Shown here: piece after piece, positions 50,921 to 61,600 of the stretch
Layout of the letters: each line of letters starts with the position of its first letter
Position numbering within the stretch: position 1 is the first letter of the stretch
Assembly: GCA_024235635.1 (NCBI GenBank)
Contig: JACKMA010000007.1
Location: 45,408 to 109,407, forward strand
Direction: 5' to 3'
DNA from: Zoogloeaceae bacterium
Lineage (GTDB): Bacteria > Pseudomonadota > Gammaproteobacteria > Burkholderiales > Rhodocyclaceae
DNA length: 64,000 nt
Program-made: the position numbers and the translations under genes
The notes under the pieces: model-generated
The model's database searches: none
Seen by the model: the letters and a program-made list of their open reading frames with translations, nothing else
What the model was told of the DNA's origin: nothing

Positions 50921-52072
50921 ATGAAGCTCCTGCACACCGCCGACTGGCACCTGGGCCGCTACCTGCATGGCCGCTCGCTGATCGAGGACCAGGCCCACGT
51001 GCTCGACCAGCTCGTCGCGCTCGCCCGCGAGCGCGCCGTCGACGCCGTGCTGGTGGCCGGCGACATCTTCGATCGCTCGGTGCCGCCGGCCGACGCGGTC
51101 GCCCTGCTCGACGAGGTGCTGTCGCGGCTGGTGGTGGACTGCGGCATCCCGGTCGTCATGATCGCCGGCAACCACGACAGCGCCGAACGCATCGGCTTCG
51201 GCGGGCGTGTCAGCGAGCGCCAGGGGCTGGTATTGCGTGGCAGCCTCGATCGCCTCGAGCCGCTGGTGCTGGCCGACGCCCACGGCGAGGTGGCGATTCA
51301 TCCGCTGCCCTACGCCGACCCGGTGATGGTGCGCGCGCTGCCCGGCTACGACCACGCCGGCGACCACCAGCAGGCCATGGCCGGCCTGCTCGACGAACTG
51401 CGCCGAGGCTTCGTCGCCGGCCGCCGCAATGTGCTGGTGGCCCATGCCTTCGTCGCCGGCGGCGCCGAATCCGAATCGGAGCGGCCGCTGTCGGTCGGTG
51501 GCTCCGGTCAGGTCGCGGCCGACAGCTTCGTCGGCTTCGACTATGTCGCGCTCGGCCACCTGCACCGGCCCCAGTCGATCGCCGGCGGTCGCATCCACTA
51601 CGCGGGCTCGCTGCTCAAGTACTCGTTCAACGAGGCGGCGCACGACAAGAGCGTGTCGCTGGTGGACATCGCGGCCGACGGCGCGGTGACGATCGAGCAC
51701 GTGGCGCTCGCACCGCTGCGCGATCTCGGGGTGTTGCGGGGCGGCTTCGCCGAGCTGCTGGCCAGCGCCGCCGAGGCGGCGGCGCGCGAGCACTACCTGC
51801 GGGCCGAACTGACCGACACCGTGCCGCTGCTCGATCCGATGGCACGCCTGCGCGAGGTCTATCCGAACCTGCTCGAACTGCAGTTCGTCGCGCTCGACGC
51901 CGGCGGCGAAGTGCCGTCGGGTGGACGGGACCACCGCCAGCGGGCACCGGCCGAACTGTTCGCCGCCTTCTACCACGAGCTGATCGGCGAGGCGCCGGAC
52001 GACGCGCGGATGGCCGCCTTCGAAGCGGTTGTGGCGACGCTGATGCGGCGTGATCGCGAGGACGCCGCATGA
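50921..52072 (+). CDS. sbcD: Exonuclease SbcD (Mre11 family)
   Basis: A 383-residue nuclease subunit of the SbcCD complex, which cleaves hairpins and blocked DNA ends. Mn-dependent phosphoesterase motifs: HTADWHLG (5-12, D8, H10), AGDIFD (46-51), GNHDSAER (83-90), VAHAFVAGG and GHLHRP further on. ATG 50921 fits the family start. Its stop overlaps sbcC (ATGA), and it heads the sbcD-sbcC-recC-recB-recD run. The divergent subtilase gene lies 189 nt upstream. Confidence 0.95.
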   Translation: MKLLHTADWHLGRYLHGRSLIEDQAHVLDQLVALARERAVDAVLVAGDIFDRSVPPADAVALLDEVLSRLVVDCGIPVVMIAGNHDSAERIGFGGRVSERQGLVLRGSLDRLEPLVLADAHGEVAIHPLPYADPVMVRALPGYDHAGDHQQAMAGLLDELRRGFVAGRRNVLVAHAFVAGGAESESERPLSVGGSGQVAADSFVGFDYVALGHLHRPQSIAGGRIHYAGSLLKYSFNEAAHDKSVSLVDIAADGAVTIEHVALAPLRDLGVLRGGFAELLASAAEAAAREHYLRAELTDTVPLLDPMARLREVYPNLLELQFVALDAGGEVPSGGRDHRQRAPAELFAAFYHELIGEAPDDARMAAFEAVVATLMRRDREDAA

Positions 52073-55000
52073 AGCCGCTGCGGCTCGAGATGCAGGCTTT
52101 CGGCCCCTTCGCGCGGCGCCAGATCATCGACTTCCGCCGCCTCGGCGACGGCAGCTTCTTCCTGATCCATGGCCCGACCGGTTCCGGCAAGACCACCATC
52201 CTCGACGGCCTCTGCTTCGCCCTGTTCGGCGACAGTTCCGGCGGTGAGCGCGACGGCCGTCAGATGCGCAGCCAGCACGCGCCGCCCGAGCTGCTGACCG
52301 AGGTGCGCTTCGAGTTCGCACTCGGCGCCGAACGCTACCGCGTCGAACGGGTGCCCGAGCAGATCCGCCCGGCCCGTCGCGGCGGCGGCGACACCCGTCA
52401 GGCGCCGAAGGCCGCACTGTGGCGGCTCAGCGGCGAGGGCGAGGTCGAGCAGGCCAGGCCGCTGGCCACCAAATGGGGCGAGGTCGGTGCCCGCGTCGCC
52501 GAACTGCTCGGCTTCGAGAGCCGGCAGTTCCGCCAGGTGATCGTGCTGCCCCAGGGTCGCTTCCGCGACTTCCTGGTGAGCCGCAGCCAGGATCGGGAGC
52601 GCATCCTGCAGTCGCTGTTCGGCACCGAGTTCTACAAGCGCATCGAGGATGCCCTGAAGCAGGCCGCCAGCTCGCTCGAACGCGAAGCCGGCGAGTTGCG
52701 CACCCGCCGCCAGGCCCTGCTCGACCAGGCCGCGGTCGATGGCGACGAGGCGCTCGCCACTCGCATCGGCGAGCAGCAGGCCGGGCTGGAGCGGCGCCGC
52801 CGGCACGAGCGCGAGGCCGCCGAGGAGGCGGCTCGCCGCGAGCAGTTGCTGGCCGCGGCGCGGGCGGCGGACGCGCGCTTCGTCGAGTGGGATGCGGCCT
52901 GTGCCGAGGCCACGCACCGCGAAGGGGAGGCGCCCCATTGGCAGCGCGAACGCGAGCGCCTGCTGGCGGCCCGTCGCGCCGCCCGGGTGCTGCCGGCCGC
53001 CGAACGGGCCGAGGCCCTCGCCGCCGACGGCGCCAAGGCCGGCGCCCAGCTCGACGCTGCACGCGCCGCGGCCGCCCAGGCCGCCGCCGCGCGCATCGCG
53101 GCCGAGCAGGCGCTGGCTGCCGAGCAGGCCCGCGCACCGGAGATCGATGCCGCGATCCGCCGCCAGGGCGAACTCGAAGCCCTGCAGGACAGGGTCTCGG
53201 CGCTGGCCGAGACTGCCGAGCGGGCCCGTCTGGCGGCCAGGACTCGGGAAAGCGCCGAGGCCGCCGTCGGCAAGGCCGACCAGGCGCTGGCCGACGCGAT
53301 TCGCGCCCGCGACGAGATGCTGGCCGCCCGCCGGCAGACGGAATTGCGGGCGGCGGCCGTCGACGGCCTGCGCGCCGAGGCGAGGCTGCGGCGCGAGCGG
53401 GTCGAGGCGCGGCGTGGCCTCGATGATGCCGAGCGCCAGCACCAGGCGTTCGCTGGCGCCGATGCCGAGGCCGGCCGCCAGGTCGACCGTGCAGGCCGCG
53501 AACAGCAGGCGGCGGGCGACAATCTGCAGCAGGTGCGCGCTACCTGGGCCGCAGGCCTCGCCGGCCGGCTGGCCGAGCGACTCGCGGCTGGCGAGCCTTG
53601 CCCGGTCTGTGGCGCCACCGACCACCCGGCACCGGCCGCCGCCGCCGGCGAATCGATCTCCGACGAGGCGCTGCAGCAGGCCGAGGAGCGGCTGCGGGCG
53701 GCCGAGCAGCAATTGCGCCAGTGTGAGCGCAATGCGAGCGATGCCCGCCAGCGCCTGGCTGTGGCGAAGGAGCGGGTCGAGGCGGCGAGGCGGGCACTGG
53801 CGGACGACATCGAGGTGCCGCCCGCCACCCTCGCGACGCGGCAGACCGAGGCGGCCGCCCGCCTCGCCGACGCCGAAGCCGCCGCCCGCCAGCTCGCCGA
53901 TGCGGGCAAGCGCGCCGAGGTGGTCGAGCAGCAGGTGGCGACAGCCGAAGCCGCACAGCGCGACACTCGCGCTGCCTGCGAGCACGCACGCGAACAGGCC
54001 AGCGCCGCGGGCGCCCGGCTCGCCGCCGCCGGCGAGGGCATTCCGGAGGAACTGGCCGAACCGGCGAAGCTCGCCGCGGCCCTCGACGCCACCCGGCAAC
54101 GGCTGGCACGACTGCGTGCGGCCCTGAAGGACACCGAGCAGCGCGCCCGCGAGGCTGCCGCCACCGCGGTCGAGGCGAATTCCCGCACCGCCGCCGCCAG
54201 CGAGCGCCACGCCGAACTCGCCGGTCGCCGCCGTGAGGCCGACGCGGCGTTCGAAGCCCGACTGGCGGAGAACGGCTTCGGCGGCGCCACGGCCTTCCGC
54301 GCGGCGCTGCTCGAAGACGAAGTCCTCGCCGCCCTCGACGAAGCCATCACTACCTTCGAAACCGCCCTGCGTTCCGCCCGGGAACGGCGCGAGCGGGCCA
54401 CCAAGGCCCTCGACGGCCAGCCGCGGCCGGATGTCGAAGCCTTGCGGCAGGCCTTCGAGCAGGCATCCGAGGCCCGCGTCGCCGCCGGCAAGGCGGTGCA
54501 GCAGGCGGCCTCGGCGCTCGACGCCGATCGCGCACTGGCCGCCAGCCTGGCCGCGTTGGCCCGCGACTACGGTGCGCTGGAGGCCCGCTACGCGGTCCAT
54601 CGCCAGATCGCCGACGTCGCCAGCGGCAACAACCCACGTCGCATGTCGCTGCAGCGCTACGTGCTGGCGACCCTGCTGGAGGACGTGCTGGTGGCCACCA
54701 CCCGCCGTCTGCGGGTAATGAGCCGCGGCCGCTACGAGATGCGGCGACGCGTCGATCCGGTGGACCAGCGCAGCGCCGCCGGGCTCGACCTGGAGATCTT
54801 CGATCACTACACCGGCCAGGCGCGCGAGGCCGGCACCCTGTCCGGCGGCGAATCCTTCCTCGCCTCGCTGGCGCTGGCGCTGGGGCTGGCCGACGTCGTG
54901 CAGTCGAGCGCCGGCGGCATCCGGCTCGACGCGATCTTCGTCGACGAGGGCTTCGGCACCCTCGATCCGGAGGCCCTCGACCACGCCATCCGCGCGTTGA

Positions 55001-55128
55001 AGGATCTGCAGCAGTCGGGCCGCATGGTCGGCATCATCTCCCACGTTGCCGAGTTGAAGGAGTGGATCGACGTGCGCCTGGAACTCACGACGACGCCGGC
55101 CGGCAGCGTGGCCGCCTTCGTCGATTGA
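52069..55128 (+). CDS. sbcC: Exonuclease SbcC (Rad50-like SMC ATPase)
   Basis: A 1019-residue ATPase partner of SbcD. Walker A GPTGSGKTTILDGL (about 37-50), Gly-rich family start, then two Ala/Glu/Arg-rich coiled-coil arms (about 200-490 and 530-880) meeting at a zinc hook with CPVC (about residue 510, in EPCPVCGATDHP), and the C-terminal signature LSGGESFLASLALALG (about 924-939) with Walker B FVDEGFGTLD (about 957-966). All core motifs are intact and the length is normal. The 4-nt overlap with sbcD and 4-nt gap to recC tie both nuclease systems into one operon. Confidence 0.95.
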   Translation: MKPLRLEMQAFGPFARRQIIDFRRLGDGSFFLIHGPTGSGKTTILDGLCFALFGDSSGGERDGRQMRSQHAPPELLTEVRFEFALGAERYRVERVPEQIRPARRGGGDTRQAPKAALWRLSGEGEVEQARPLATKWGEVGARVAELLGFESRQFRQVIVLPQGRFRDFLVSRSQDRERILQSLFGTEFYKRIEDALKQAASSLEREAGELRTRRQALLDQAAVDGDEALATRIGEQQAGLERRRRHEREAAEEAARREQLLAAARAADARFVEWDAACAEATHREGEAPHWQRERERLLAARRAARVLPAAERAEALAADGAKAGAQLDAARAAAAQAAAARIAAEQALAAEQARAPEIDAAIRRQGELEALQDRVSALAETAERARLAARTRESAEAAVGKADQALADAIRARDEMLAARRQTELRAAAVDGLRAEARLRRERVEARRGLDDAERQHQAFAGADAEAGRQVDRAGREQQAAGDNLQQVRATWAAGLAGRLAERLAAGEPCPVCGATDHPAPAAAAGESISDEALQQAEERLRAAEQQLRQCERNASDARQRLAVAKERVEAARRALADDIEVPPATLATRQTEAAARLADAEAAARQLADAGKRAEVVEQQVATAEAAQRDTRAACEHAREQASAAGARLAAAGEGIPEELAEPAKLAAALDATRQRLARLRAALKDTEQRAREAAATAVEANSRTAAASERHAELAGRRREADAAFEARLAENGFGGATAFRAALLEDEVLAALDEAITTFETALRSARERRERATKALDGQPRPDVEALRQAFEQASEARVAAGKAVQQAASALDADRALAASLAALARDYGALEARYAVHRQIADVASGNNPRRMSLQRYVLATLLEDVLVATTRRLRVMSRGRYEMRRRVDPVDQRSAAGLDLEIFDHYTGQAREAGTLSGGESFLASLALALGLADVVQSSAGGIRLDAIFVDEGFGTLDPEALDHAIRALKDLQQSGRMVGIISHVAELKEWIDVRLELTTTPAGSVAAFVD

Positions 55129-55132
55129 GACC

Positions 55133-58100
55133 ATGATCGATCCGGCCGATCCAAACCCGGAACTCGCCCGCGGCCTGATGCTGGTGCACGGCAACCATGC
55201 CGAGGCCCTGCGCGAGCTGATGATTGCCTGGATTCGTCGTCACCCGCTGGCGCCGCTCGAGACCGAGACCATCCTGGTGCAGAGCAACGGCATCGCCCAA
55301 TGGCTCAAGCGGTGGCTGGCGCGCGCGCCCGATGCCGCCGACGACCCCGGCTGCGGCATCGCCGCCGGCCTCGACTTCTCGCTGCCGTCGCGCTTCCTGT
55401 GGCAGGTCTATCGCGCGGTGCTCGGACCGGGCGCGGTGCCGGAGGTCTCGCCCTTCGACAAGCCAAGGCTGATGTGGCGCCTGATGCGGATGCTGCCGTC
55501 GCTGGTCGCCGAGCCGGTGCATGCGCCGCTGGCCCGCTTTCTCGCCGACGACGGCGACCTGCGCAAGCGCTTCCAGCTCGCCGAGCGACTGGCCGACCTG
55601 TTCGACCAGTACCAGGTCTATCGTGCCGACTGGCTGGCCGCCTGGGCCGCCGGCCGCGACGTGCTGATCCGCGCCGCCGGCGCCGAAGTGCCGCTGCCGC
55701 CCGACAGCCGCTGGCAGGCTGCCCTGTGGCGTGCGCTGCAGGCCGACGTCAATGATGCCGCCGGTGCCGGGCGTTCGGCGGTGCACGAGGCCTTCATGGC
55801 GGCCGCCGCCGACCCCAACGCGGCGCCGGTGGGCCTGCCGCGGCGGGTGGTGGTGTTCGGCATCTCGTCGATGCCGCGCCAGTCCCTCGAAGTGCTGGCG
55901 GCGCTGGCCCGCTGGAGCCAGCTGCTGGTGTGCATCCACAATCCGTGCCGCCACCACTGGGCCGACATCGTCGCCGACCAGGATCTGCTGCGCCGCGGCC
56001 GCCACCGCCAGCCGCGCAAGCCGGGCATGCCCGAGCAACTGGACGAGCACAGCCTGCACCTCTTTGCGCAGCCGCTGCTGGCGGCCTGGGGCCGGCAGGG
56101 GCGGGATTTCATCGCGCTGCTCGACGAGGTGGACAACGATGAGCTGCGCGCCGGCTACCGTCGCCGCCTGGAGGCCATCGGCCAGCGCGTGGACCTGTTC
56201 GAGTCGGGTCGCCGCGATCGCCTGCTCGGGCAGTTGCAGGACGACATCCTCGAACTGCGCCCACTCGCCGAGACCCGCGCCCAGTGGCCGTCGGTCGACC
56301 CGGTGGCGGATGCATCGATTCGCTTCCACGTCGCCCACGGACCCCAGCGCGAAGTCGAGATCCTGCACGACCAGCTGCTCGCCGCCTTCGACGACGACTC
56401 CGGCCTGCAGCCGCGCGACATCATCGTCATGGTGCCCGACATCGACGCCTACGCGCCCCACGTGCAGGCGGTGTTCGGCCTGCCGGATGCCGACGATGCC
56501 CGTCACATCCCGTTCAGCCTGGCCGACCAGGGGCGCCGCGCCAACGATCCGCTGCTGGCCGCGCTGGCGCTCGTCACCAGCCTGCCGGAGTCGCGCCTCG
56601 GCGCCAGCGAGGTGCTCGACCTGCTCGACGTGCCGGCGCTGCGCAGGCGTTTCGGTATCGACGCTGCCGACCTGCCGCAGCTCGCCGGCTGGATTCGCGG
56701 TGCCGGCGTGCGCTGGGGCCTCGACGCCGGTCATCGCGCCGGCCTCGGCCTGCCCGGCGAGGGGGCCGAGGCTGCGCCCAACAGCTGGCTGTTCGGCCTG
56801 CGGCGGATGCTGCTGGGCTACGCCGCCGGCGATGGCGCGCCCGCCTGGCAGGGCATCGAACCCTTCGGCGAGGTCGGCGGCCTCGGTGCCGCGCTGCTCG
56901 GCCCGCTGGTCGGGCTCGTTTCCCGCCTCGAACGCCACCGGCGCGTGCTCGCCACGCCGGCGCCAGCGGACGAATGGGTCGGCCGCCTGCGCCGGCTGCT
57001 GGCCGACTTCTTCGCGGCCGATGATGACGCAGATGCGCTGACCCTGGTCCAGCTCGAAAAGTCCCTGGCGGCCTGGCAGGAGGCCTGCGCCGAGGCCGGT
57101 CTCGACGAGCCGCTGCCGCTGTCGGTGGTGCGCGAGCACTGGCTCGCCTGCCTCGAGGCGCGCGGCCTCGGCCAACGCTTCTTCGGCGGCGCGGTGACTT
57201 TCGCGACGCTGATGCCGATGCGCGCGATCCCGTTCCGCCGGGTCTGCCTGCTCGGCATGAACGACGGCGACTACCCCCGCAGCCGGCCGCCGGCCGACTT
57301 CGACCTGATGGGGCAGGACTATCGCCCGGGCGACCGCTCGCGGCGCGAGGACGACCGCTACCTCTTCCTAGAGGCGCTGCTGTCGGCGCGCGAGCACCTG
57401 CACCTGTCGTGGGTCGGGCGCAGCATCCACGACAACAGCCGCCGCCCGCCTTCGGTGCTGGTCGGCCAGTTGCGCGACCACCTCGCCGCCGGCTGGCGCC
57501 TCGCCGGGGCCGAAGGCGAGAGCGGTGACGCCCTATTGGCGGCGCTGACCACCGAGCATCCGCTGCAACCCTTCGGCGAGGCCTACTTCCGGCCCGGGCC
57601 CGAAGGACTGTTCACCTATGCCCGCGAATGGCGACCGCCTGCCGTCGCCGCGCCGTCGCCGCCCGCCGTGGCCATGCTGCCGCCGCTGGCGCCCGACGCG
57701 CCGCTCGACCTGCGACTGCTCGCAGACTTCCTCCGCCGCCCGGTGCGGGCGTTCTTTCGCCAGCGCCTCGGCGTATTCTTCGACGAGGCCACACTGGCTG
57801 CCGACGACGTCGAGCCCTTCGCCCTCGATCATCTCGCGCAGTGGCTTGCCCGCGCGCGGCTGATCGAGGTCGCCACGCGGCAGGCGCTTGCCGGCGGCGC
57901 GGGTGTCGACGCGGCGCTGCAGGAACTGGCGGCGATGGCCCGCCGCGGAGAGTTGCCGGCCGGCGGCTTCGAGGGGCTCGCCCAGGCCGCGCTGTTCGAG
58001 CCGCTGCCGGACCTGCTGGCACGCGTCGGTGCCGCCTTCGCGCGCTGGCCCGAGGCCGTGCCGGATCAGCCGTTCGAATTCGAGCACGCCATCGACGGCT

Positions 58101-58669
58101 GCCCGCTGCGCGTCGAGGACTGGGTCGGAGATCTGCGCCGCAACCCGGATGGCGGTCTCGGCCGCGTCGTGGTGCTCGCCAGCGACCTGGTGGTCAAGGG
58201 CCACTATCGTCTCGACCACGCGATTCCCGCCTGGGTGGTCCACCTCGCCGCCCAGCTCGCCGCTGGGCCGGTCACCACCGAACTGATCGCCAAGGTCGGC
58301 GAATGCCGCTTGCCGCCACTCGCGCCGGCCGATGCCGCCGCCCACCTGCAGGCGCTGCTCGCCGCCTGGCATGACGGCATGCGCCGGCCGCTGCCGCTGG
58401 CGGTGAAGACCGGCTTTGCGTGGCTGGCCGCGATGCCGCCCGATGCCGACCCCGATTTCGCCGTCGACAAGGCCGTCGCTGCCGCCCGCAAAGCCTATGA
58501 CGGTAACCCGCCCCATGCCATCGGCGAGCGGGATGGCTGCGCCGCGCTGCAGCGCGCCTGGCCGGACTTCGGCGAGCTCGTCGCCGGCGGCGAATTCACC
58601 CACTGGGTGGTCGCGCTGCTGGCGCCGCTACGGGCCGCGATCGGGCCGGCGACGGAGACGGGGCAGTGA
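55133..58669 (+). CDS. recC: RecBCD subunit RecC (exodeoxyribonuclease V gamma)
   Basis: An 1178-residue inactive-helicase subunit that recognises Chi and splits the DNA strands. The family start LARGLMLVHGNHAEALRELM and QSNGIAQWLKRWLA (about 48-61), and the later FRRVCLLGMNDGDYPRSRPPADFDLM (about 700-725) are characteristic. Length is close to E. coli RecC (1122). ATG 55133 follows sbcC by 4 nt; the stop overlaps the recB GTG (GTGA). Shares its orientation and coupling with recB and recD, so RecBCD should be made in balanced amounts. Confidence 0.94.
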   Translation: MIDPADPNPELARGLMLVHGNHAEALRELMIAWIRRHPLAPLETETILVQSNGIAQWLKRWLARAPDAADDPGCGIAAGLDFSLPSRFLWQVYRAVLGPGAVPEVSPFDKPRLMWRLMRMLPSLVAEPVHAPLARFLADDGDLRKRFQLAERLADLFDQYQVYRADWLAAWAAGRDVLIRAAGAEVPLPPDSRWQAALWRALQADVNDAAGAGRSAVHEAFMAAAADPNAAPVGLPRRVVVFGISSMPRQSLEVLAALARWSQLLVCIHNPCRHHWADIVADQDLLRRGRHRQPRKPGMPEQLDEHSLHLFAQPLLAAWGRQGRDFIALLDEVDNDELRAGYRRRLEAIGQRVDLFESGRRDRLLGQLQDDILELRPLAETRAQWPSVDPVADASIRFHVAHGPQREVEILHDQLLAAFDDDSGLQPRDIIVMVPDIDAYAPHVQAVFGLPDADDARHIPFSLADQGRRANDPLLAALALVTSLPESRLGASEVLDLLDVPALRRRFGIDAADLPQLAGWIRGAGVRWGLDAGHRAGLGLPGEGAEAAPNSWLFGLRRMLLGYAAGDGAPAWQGIEPFGEVGGLGAALLGPLVGLVSRLERHRRVLATPAPADEWVGRLRRLLADFFAADDDADALTLVQLEKSLAAWQEACAEAGLDEPLPLSVVREHWLACLEARGLGQRFFGGAVTFATLMPMRAIPFRRVCLLGMNDGDYPRSRPPADFDLMGQDYRPGDRSRREDDRYLFLEALLSAREHLHLSWVGRSIHDNSRRPPSVLVGQLRDHLAAGWRLAGAEGESGDALLAALTTEHPLQPFGEAYFRPGPEGLFTYAREWRPPAVAAPSPPAVAMLPPLAPDAPLDLRLLADFLRRPVRAFFRQRLGVFFDEATLAADDVEPFALDHLAQWLARARLIEVATRQALAGGAGVDAALQELAAMARRGELPAGGFEGLAQAALFEPLPDLLARVGAAFARWPEAVPDQPFEFEHAIDGCPLRVEDWVGDLRRNPDGGLGRVVVLASDLVVKGHYRLDHAIPAWVVHLAAQLAAGPVTTELIAKVGECRLPPLAPADAAAHLQALLAAWHDGMRRPLPLAVKTGFAWLAAMPPDADPDFAVDKAVAAARKAYDGNPPHAIGERDGCAALQRAWPDFGELVAGGEFTHWVVALLAPLRAAIGPATETGQ

Positions 58670-61600
58670 TTCCGCTGCCGCTCGATCCGCTCACCTTCCC
58701 GCTCGTCGGCAGCCGGCTGATCGAGGCCAGCGCCGGCACCGGCAAGACCTACACGATTGCCGCGCTGTACCTGCGTCTGGTGCTCGGCCACGGCGATAGC
58801 TGCGCCTATGCGCGGGCGCTGACGCCGCCCGAGATCCTGGTCGTGACCTTTACCGAGGCCGCCACCCAGGAGCTGCGCGAGCGCATCCGGGCGCGGCTGG
58901 CCGAGGCCGCTGCGGCTTTCCGCGCCGATCACGAGCCGGTCGACCCGCTGCTGCGCGAACTGCGTGCCGCCTACCCGGCCGCGCAGCACCCCGGCTGCGC
59001 GCGCCGGCTGCAACTCGCCGCCGAATGGATGGACGAGGCGGCGGTGTCGACGATCCACGGCTGGTGCCACCGCATGCTGCGCGAGCACGCCTTCGACAGT
59101 GGCAGCCTGTTCGCGCAGACCCTCGAGACCGACCAGCGCGAGCCACGGCTGGAAGCGGTGCGCGATTTCTGGCGCACGTTTCTCGCACCGCTCGACGTCG
59201 CCTCGGCGGCGGAGGTGGCGTCGTGGTGGGCCGGCCCGGAGGCGCTGCTGGCGACACTCGACGGCCTGCTCGCCCACGTCGACCTGCTCGACCCCGCGCC
59301 GCCGCCGGCCGAAGCGCTGGCCGACGCCCGCGCCCGGCGCAGCGCCGAGCTGGCCGGGCTGAAGGCGCCGTGGCCGGCGTGGGCCGATGAACTGCAGGCG
59401 CTGTTCGCCGCCGCGGTCGCCGCGCGTGAGGTGGACGGCCGCAAGCTCAGCGCCCGCTACTTCGAACCCTGGCTGCAGGCATTGCGCGACTGGGCGGTCG
59501 AGCCCGGCTTGGTCCAGCCGGCGCTCTCCGATGCCGCATGGAAGCGCCTCAGCCGCGCCGGCCTCGCCGAGGCCTGGAAAAGCCAGCCGCCAGCCCATCC
59601 GGCGCTCGACGCGCTGGCACGGCTGCCCGCCCGGCTCGCGACCCTGCCCGAGGCCCGCGCCGATCTGTTGCGTCACGCCGCGCCGTGGGTCGCGGCGCGT
59701 TTCGCGGCGGACAGCCGGCGCCAGGCGCGGATGGGGTTCGACGACCTGCTGACGCGCCTCGACGCGGCACTCGCCGGACCCAACGGCGCAGTGCTGGCGG
59801 CGCGCATCCGGCGTGACTTTCCGGTGGCGCTGATCGACGAGTTCCAGGATACCGACCCGGTGCAGTACCGCATCTTCGACGCCGTCTATCGGGTCGCCGC
59901 CGACGACCCGGCTTGCGCGCTGGTGCTGATCGGCGACCCCAAGCAGGCGATCTACTCGTTTCGCGGTGCCGACATCCATACCTACCTGGTGGCGCGGCGC
60001 GCCTGTGCCGGCCGCCTCCACTCGCTGGCCACGAACTACCGCGCCAGCCGCGCGATGGTGGCCGCGGTGAATCGCTGCTTCGGCCACGCCGAAACGCACC
60101 ACGCCGGCGGCGCCTTTCTGTTTCGCGCGCTTGGCGACGACCCGCTGCCGTTCGCGCCGGCCAGCGCCCACGGCCTCGACGAGGCGCTGCAGGTGGATGG
60201 CGAATCGCCGCCGGCGCTGACCCTGTGGCATGTCGACGCCAGCGACGGCAAGCCGCCCGGTGCCGGCGACTACCGTCGCCGCAGCGCCGCCGCCTGCGCC
60301 GGGCACATCCTCGAACTGCTGCAGGCCGGCCAGCAGGGGCGGGCGGTGTTTGCCGGCGCCCTGGGTGCGCGGGCGCTGCAGCCGCGCGACGTGGCGGTGC
60401 TGGTGAATAACCGCACCGACGCCGCCGAGATGCGAGCTGCGCTGGCCGCGCTGGGCATCCGCAGCGTGTATCTCTCGGAGCGCGACTCGGTGTTCGACAC
60501 CGCCGAGGCCGGCGACCTGCAGGCCTGGCTCGCAGCCTGCGCCGAGCCCGACGACCCGCGCCGGCTGCGCGACGCGCTGGCCACCGCCAGCCTCGACCTC
60601 GGCTACGACGAACTCGACCGCTGCAACCACGACGAGCCGGCCTGGGAAGCGCGGGTGATGCAGTTTCGCGACTACCGCGACTGCTGGCACCGGCAGGGCG
60701 TGCTGCCGATGCTGCGGCGGCTGATCAACGATTTCGCGCTGCCGGCGCGGCTGATCGGGGTCGATGGCGGCGAGCGCCGGCTGACCGACCTGCTGCACCT
60801 GGCCGAACTGATGCAGCAGGCCGCGCCGCAACTCGACGGCGAGCATGCGCTGATCCGCCACCTCGCCGAGCAGCGTGCCGGTCTCGGCGCCGCCGGCGAC
60901 GCCCGCCAACTGCGGCTGGAGAGCGATGCCGATCTGGTGCAGGTGGTGACCGTGCATAAGTCGAAGGGGCTGGAGTACCCGCTGGTGTTCCTGCCCTTCG
61001 CCTGCCTCCACCGGCCGGTCACGGCGGACGCGCTCCCCCTGGTCGGGCGCAGCGATGTCGGCGAAGCGCAGGTGCTGTTCGAGGCCGACCGCGCGGCGCT
61101 GGATCGCCTCGACCACGAGCGCCTGGCCGAGGACGTGCGCAAGCTCTACGTCGCGCTGACCCGCGCGCGCCACGCCACCTGGGTCGGGCTGGCGGCGCTG
61201 AAGGACGTGGCCGCCAGCGCGCCCGGCACCCTGCTGGCGGGAGGGGAGGGAATCGCCCCGGACGAACTGCCCGCGAGGCTGCAGGCGCTGGCCGGCGATT
61301 GCGCCGACATCCGCGTGGCACCGGCGCCGGCCGCGGCGAGCGGTCGCTTCGAGCCAGCCGGCACGGCCGCCGCCAGCGGCACTGCCCGCGTGCCGACGGC
61401 GCGACCGCGCCAATCCTGGTGGATCGCCAGCTACTCGGCGATCGCCGCCGGCGTCGGCGACGCGCCGGCGGTGGCCGCCGACAGCGCGGCCGGCGAGATC
61501 CTGCGCGAGGACGCCGGCGGCGACGTCGCCGCCCCCGAACGCGCCCGGCCCGCGCCAGGCTCGCCCCATGCCTTCCCGCGCGGTGCGCGCCCCGGCAGCT

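Noticed and set aside
51970..55194. 1074-residue minus-strand frame opposite sbcC
   Set aside because: Antisense of the Ala/Arg-rich coiled coil; no family motif, and sbcC motifs are intact on the plus strand.
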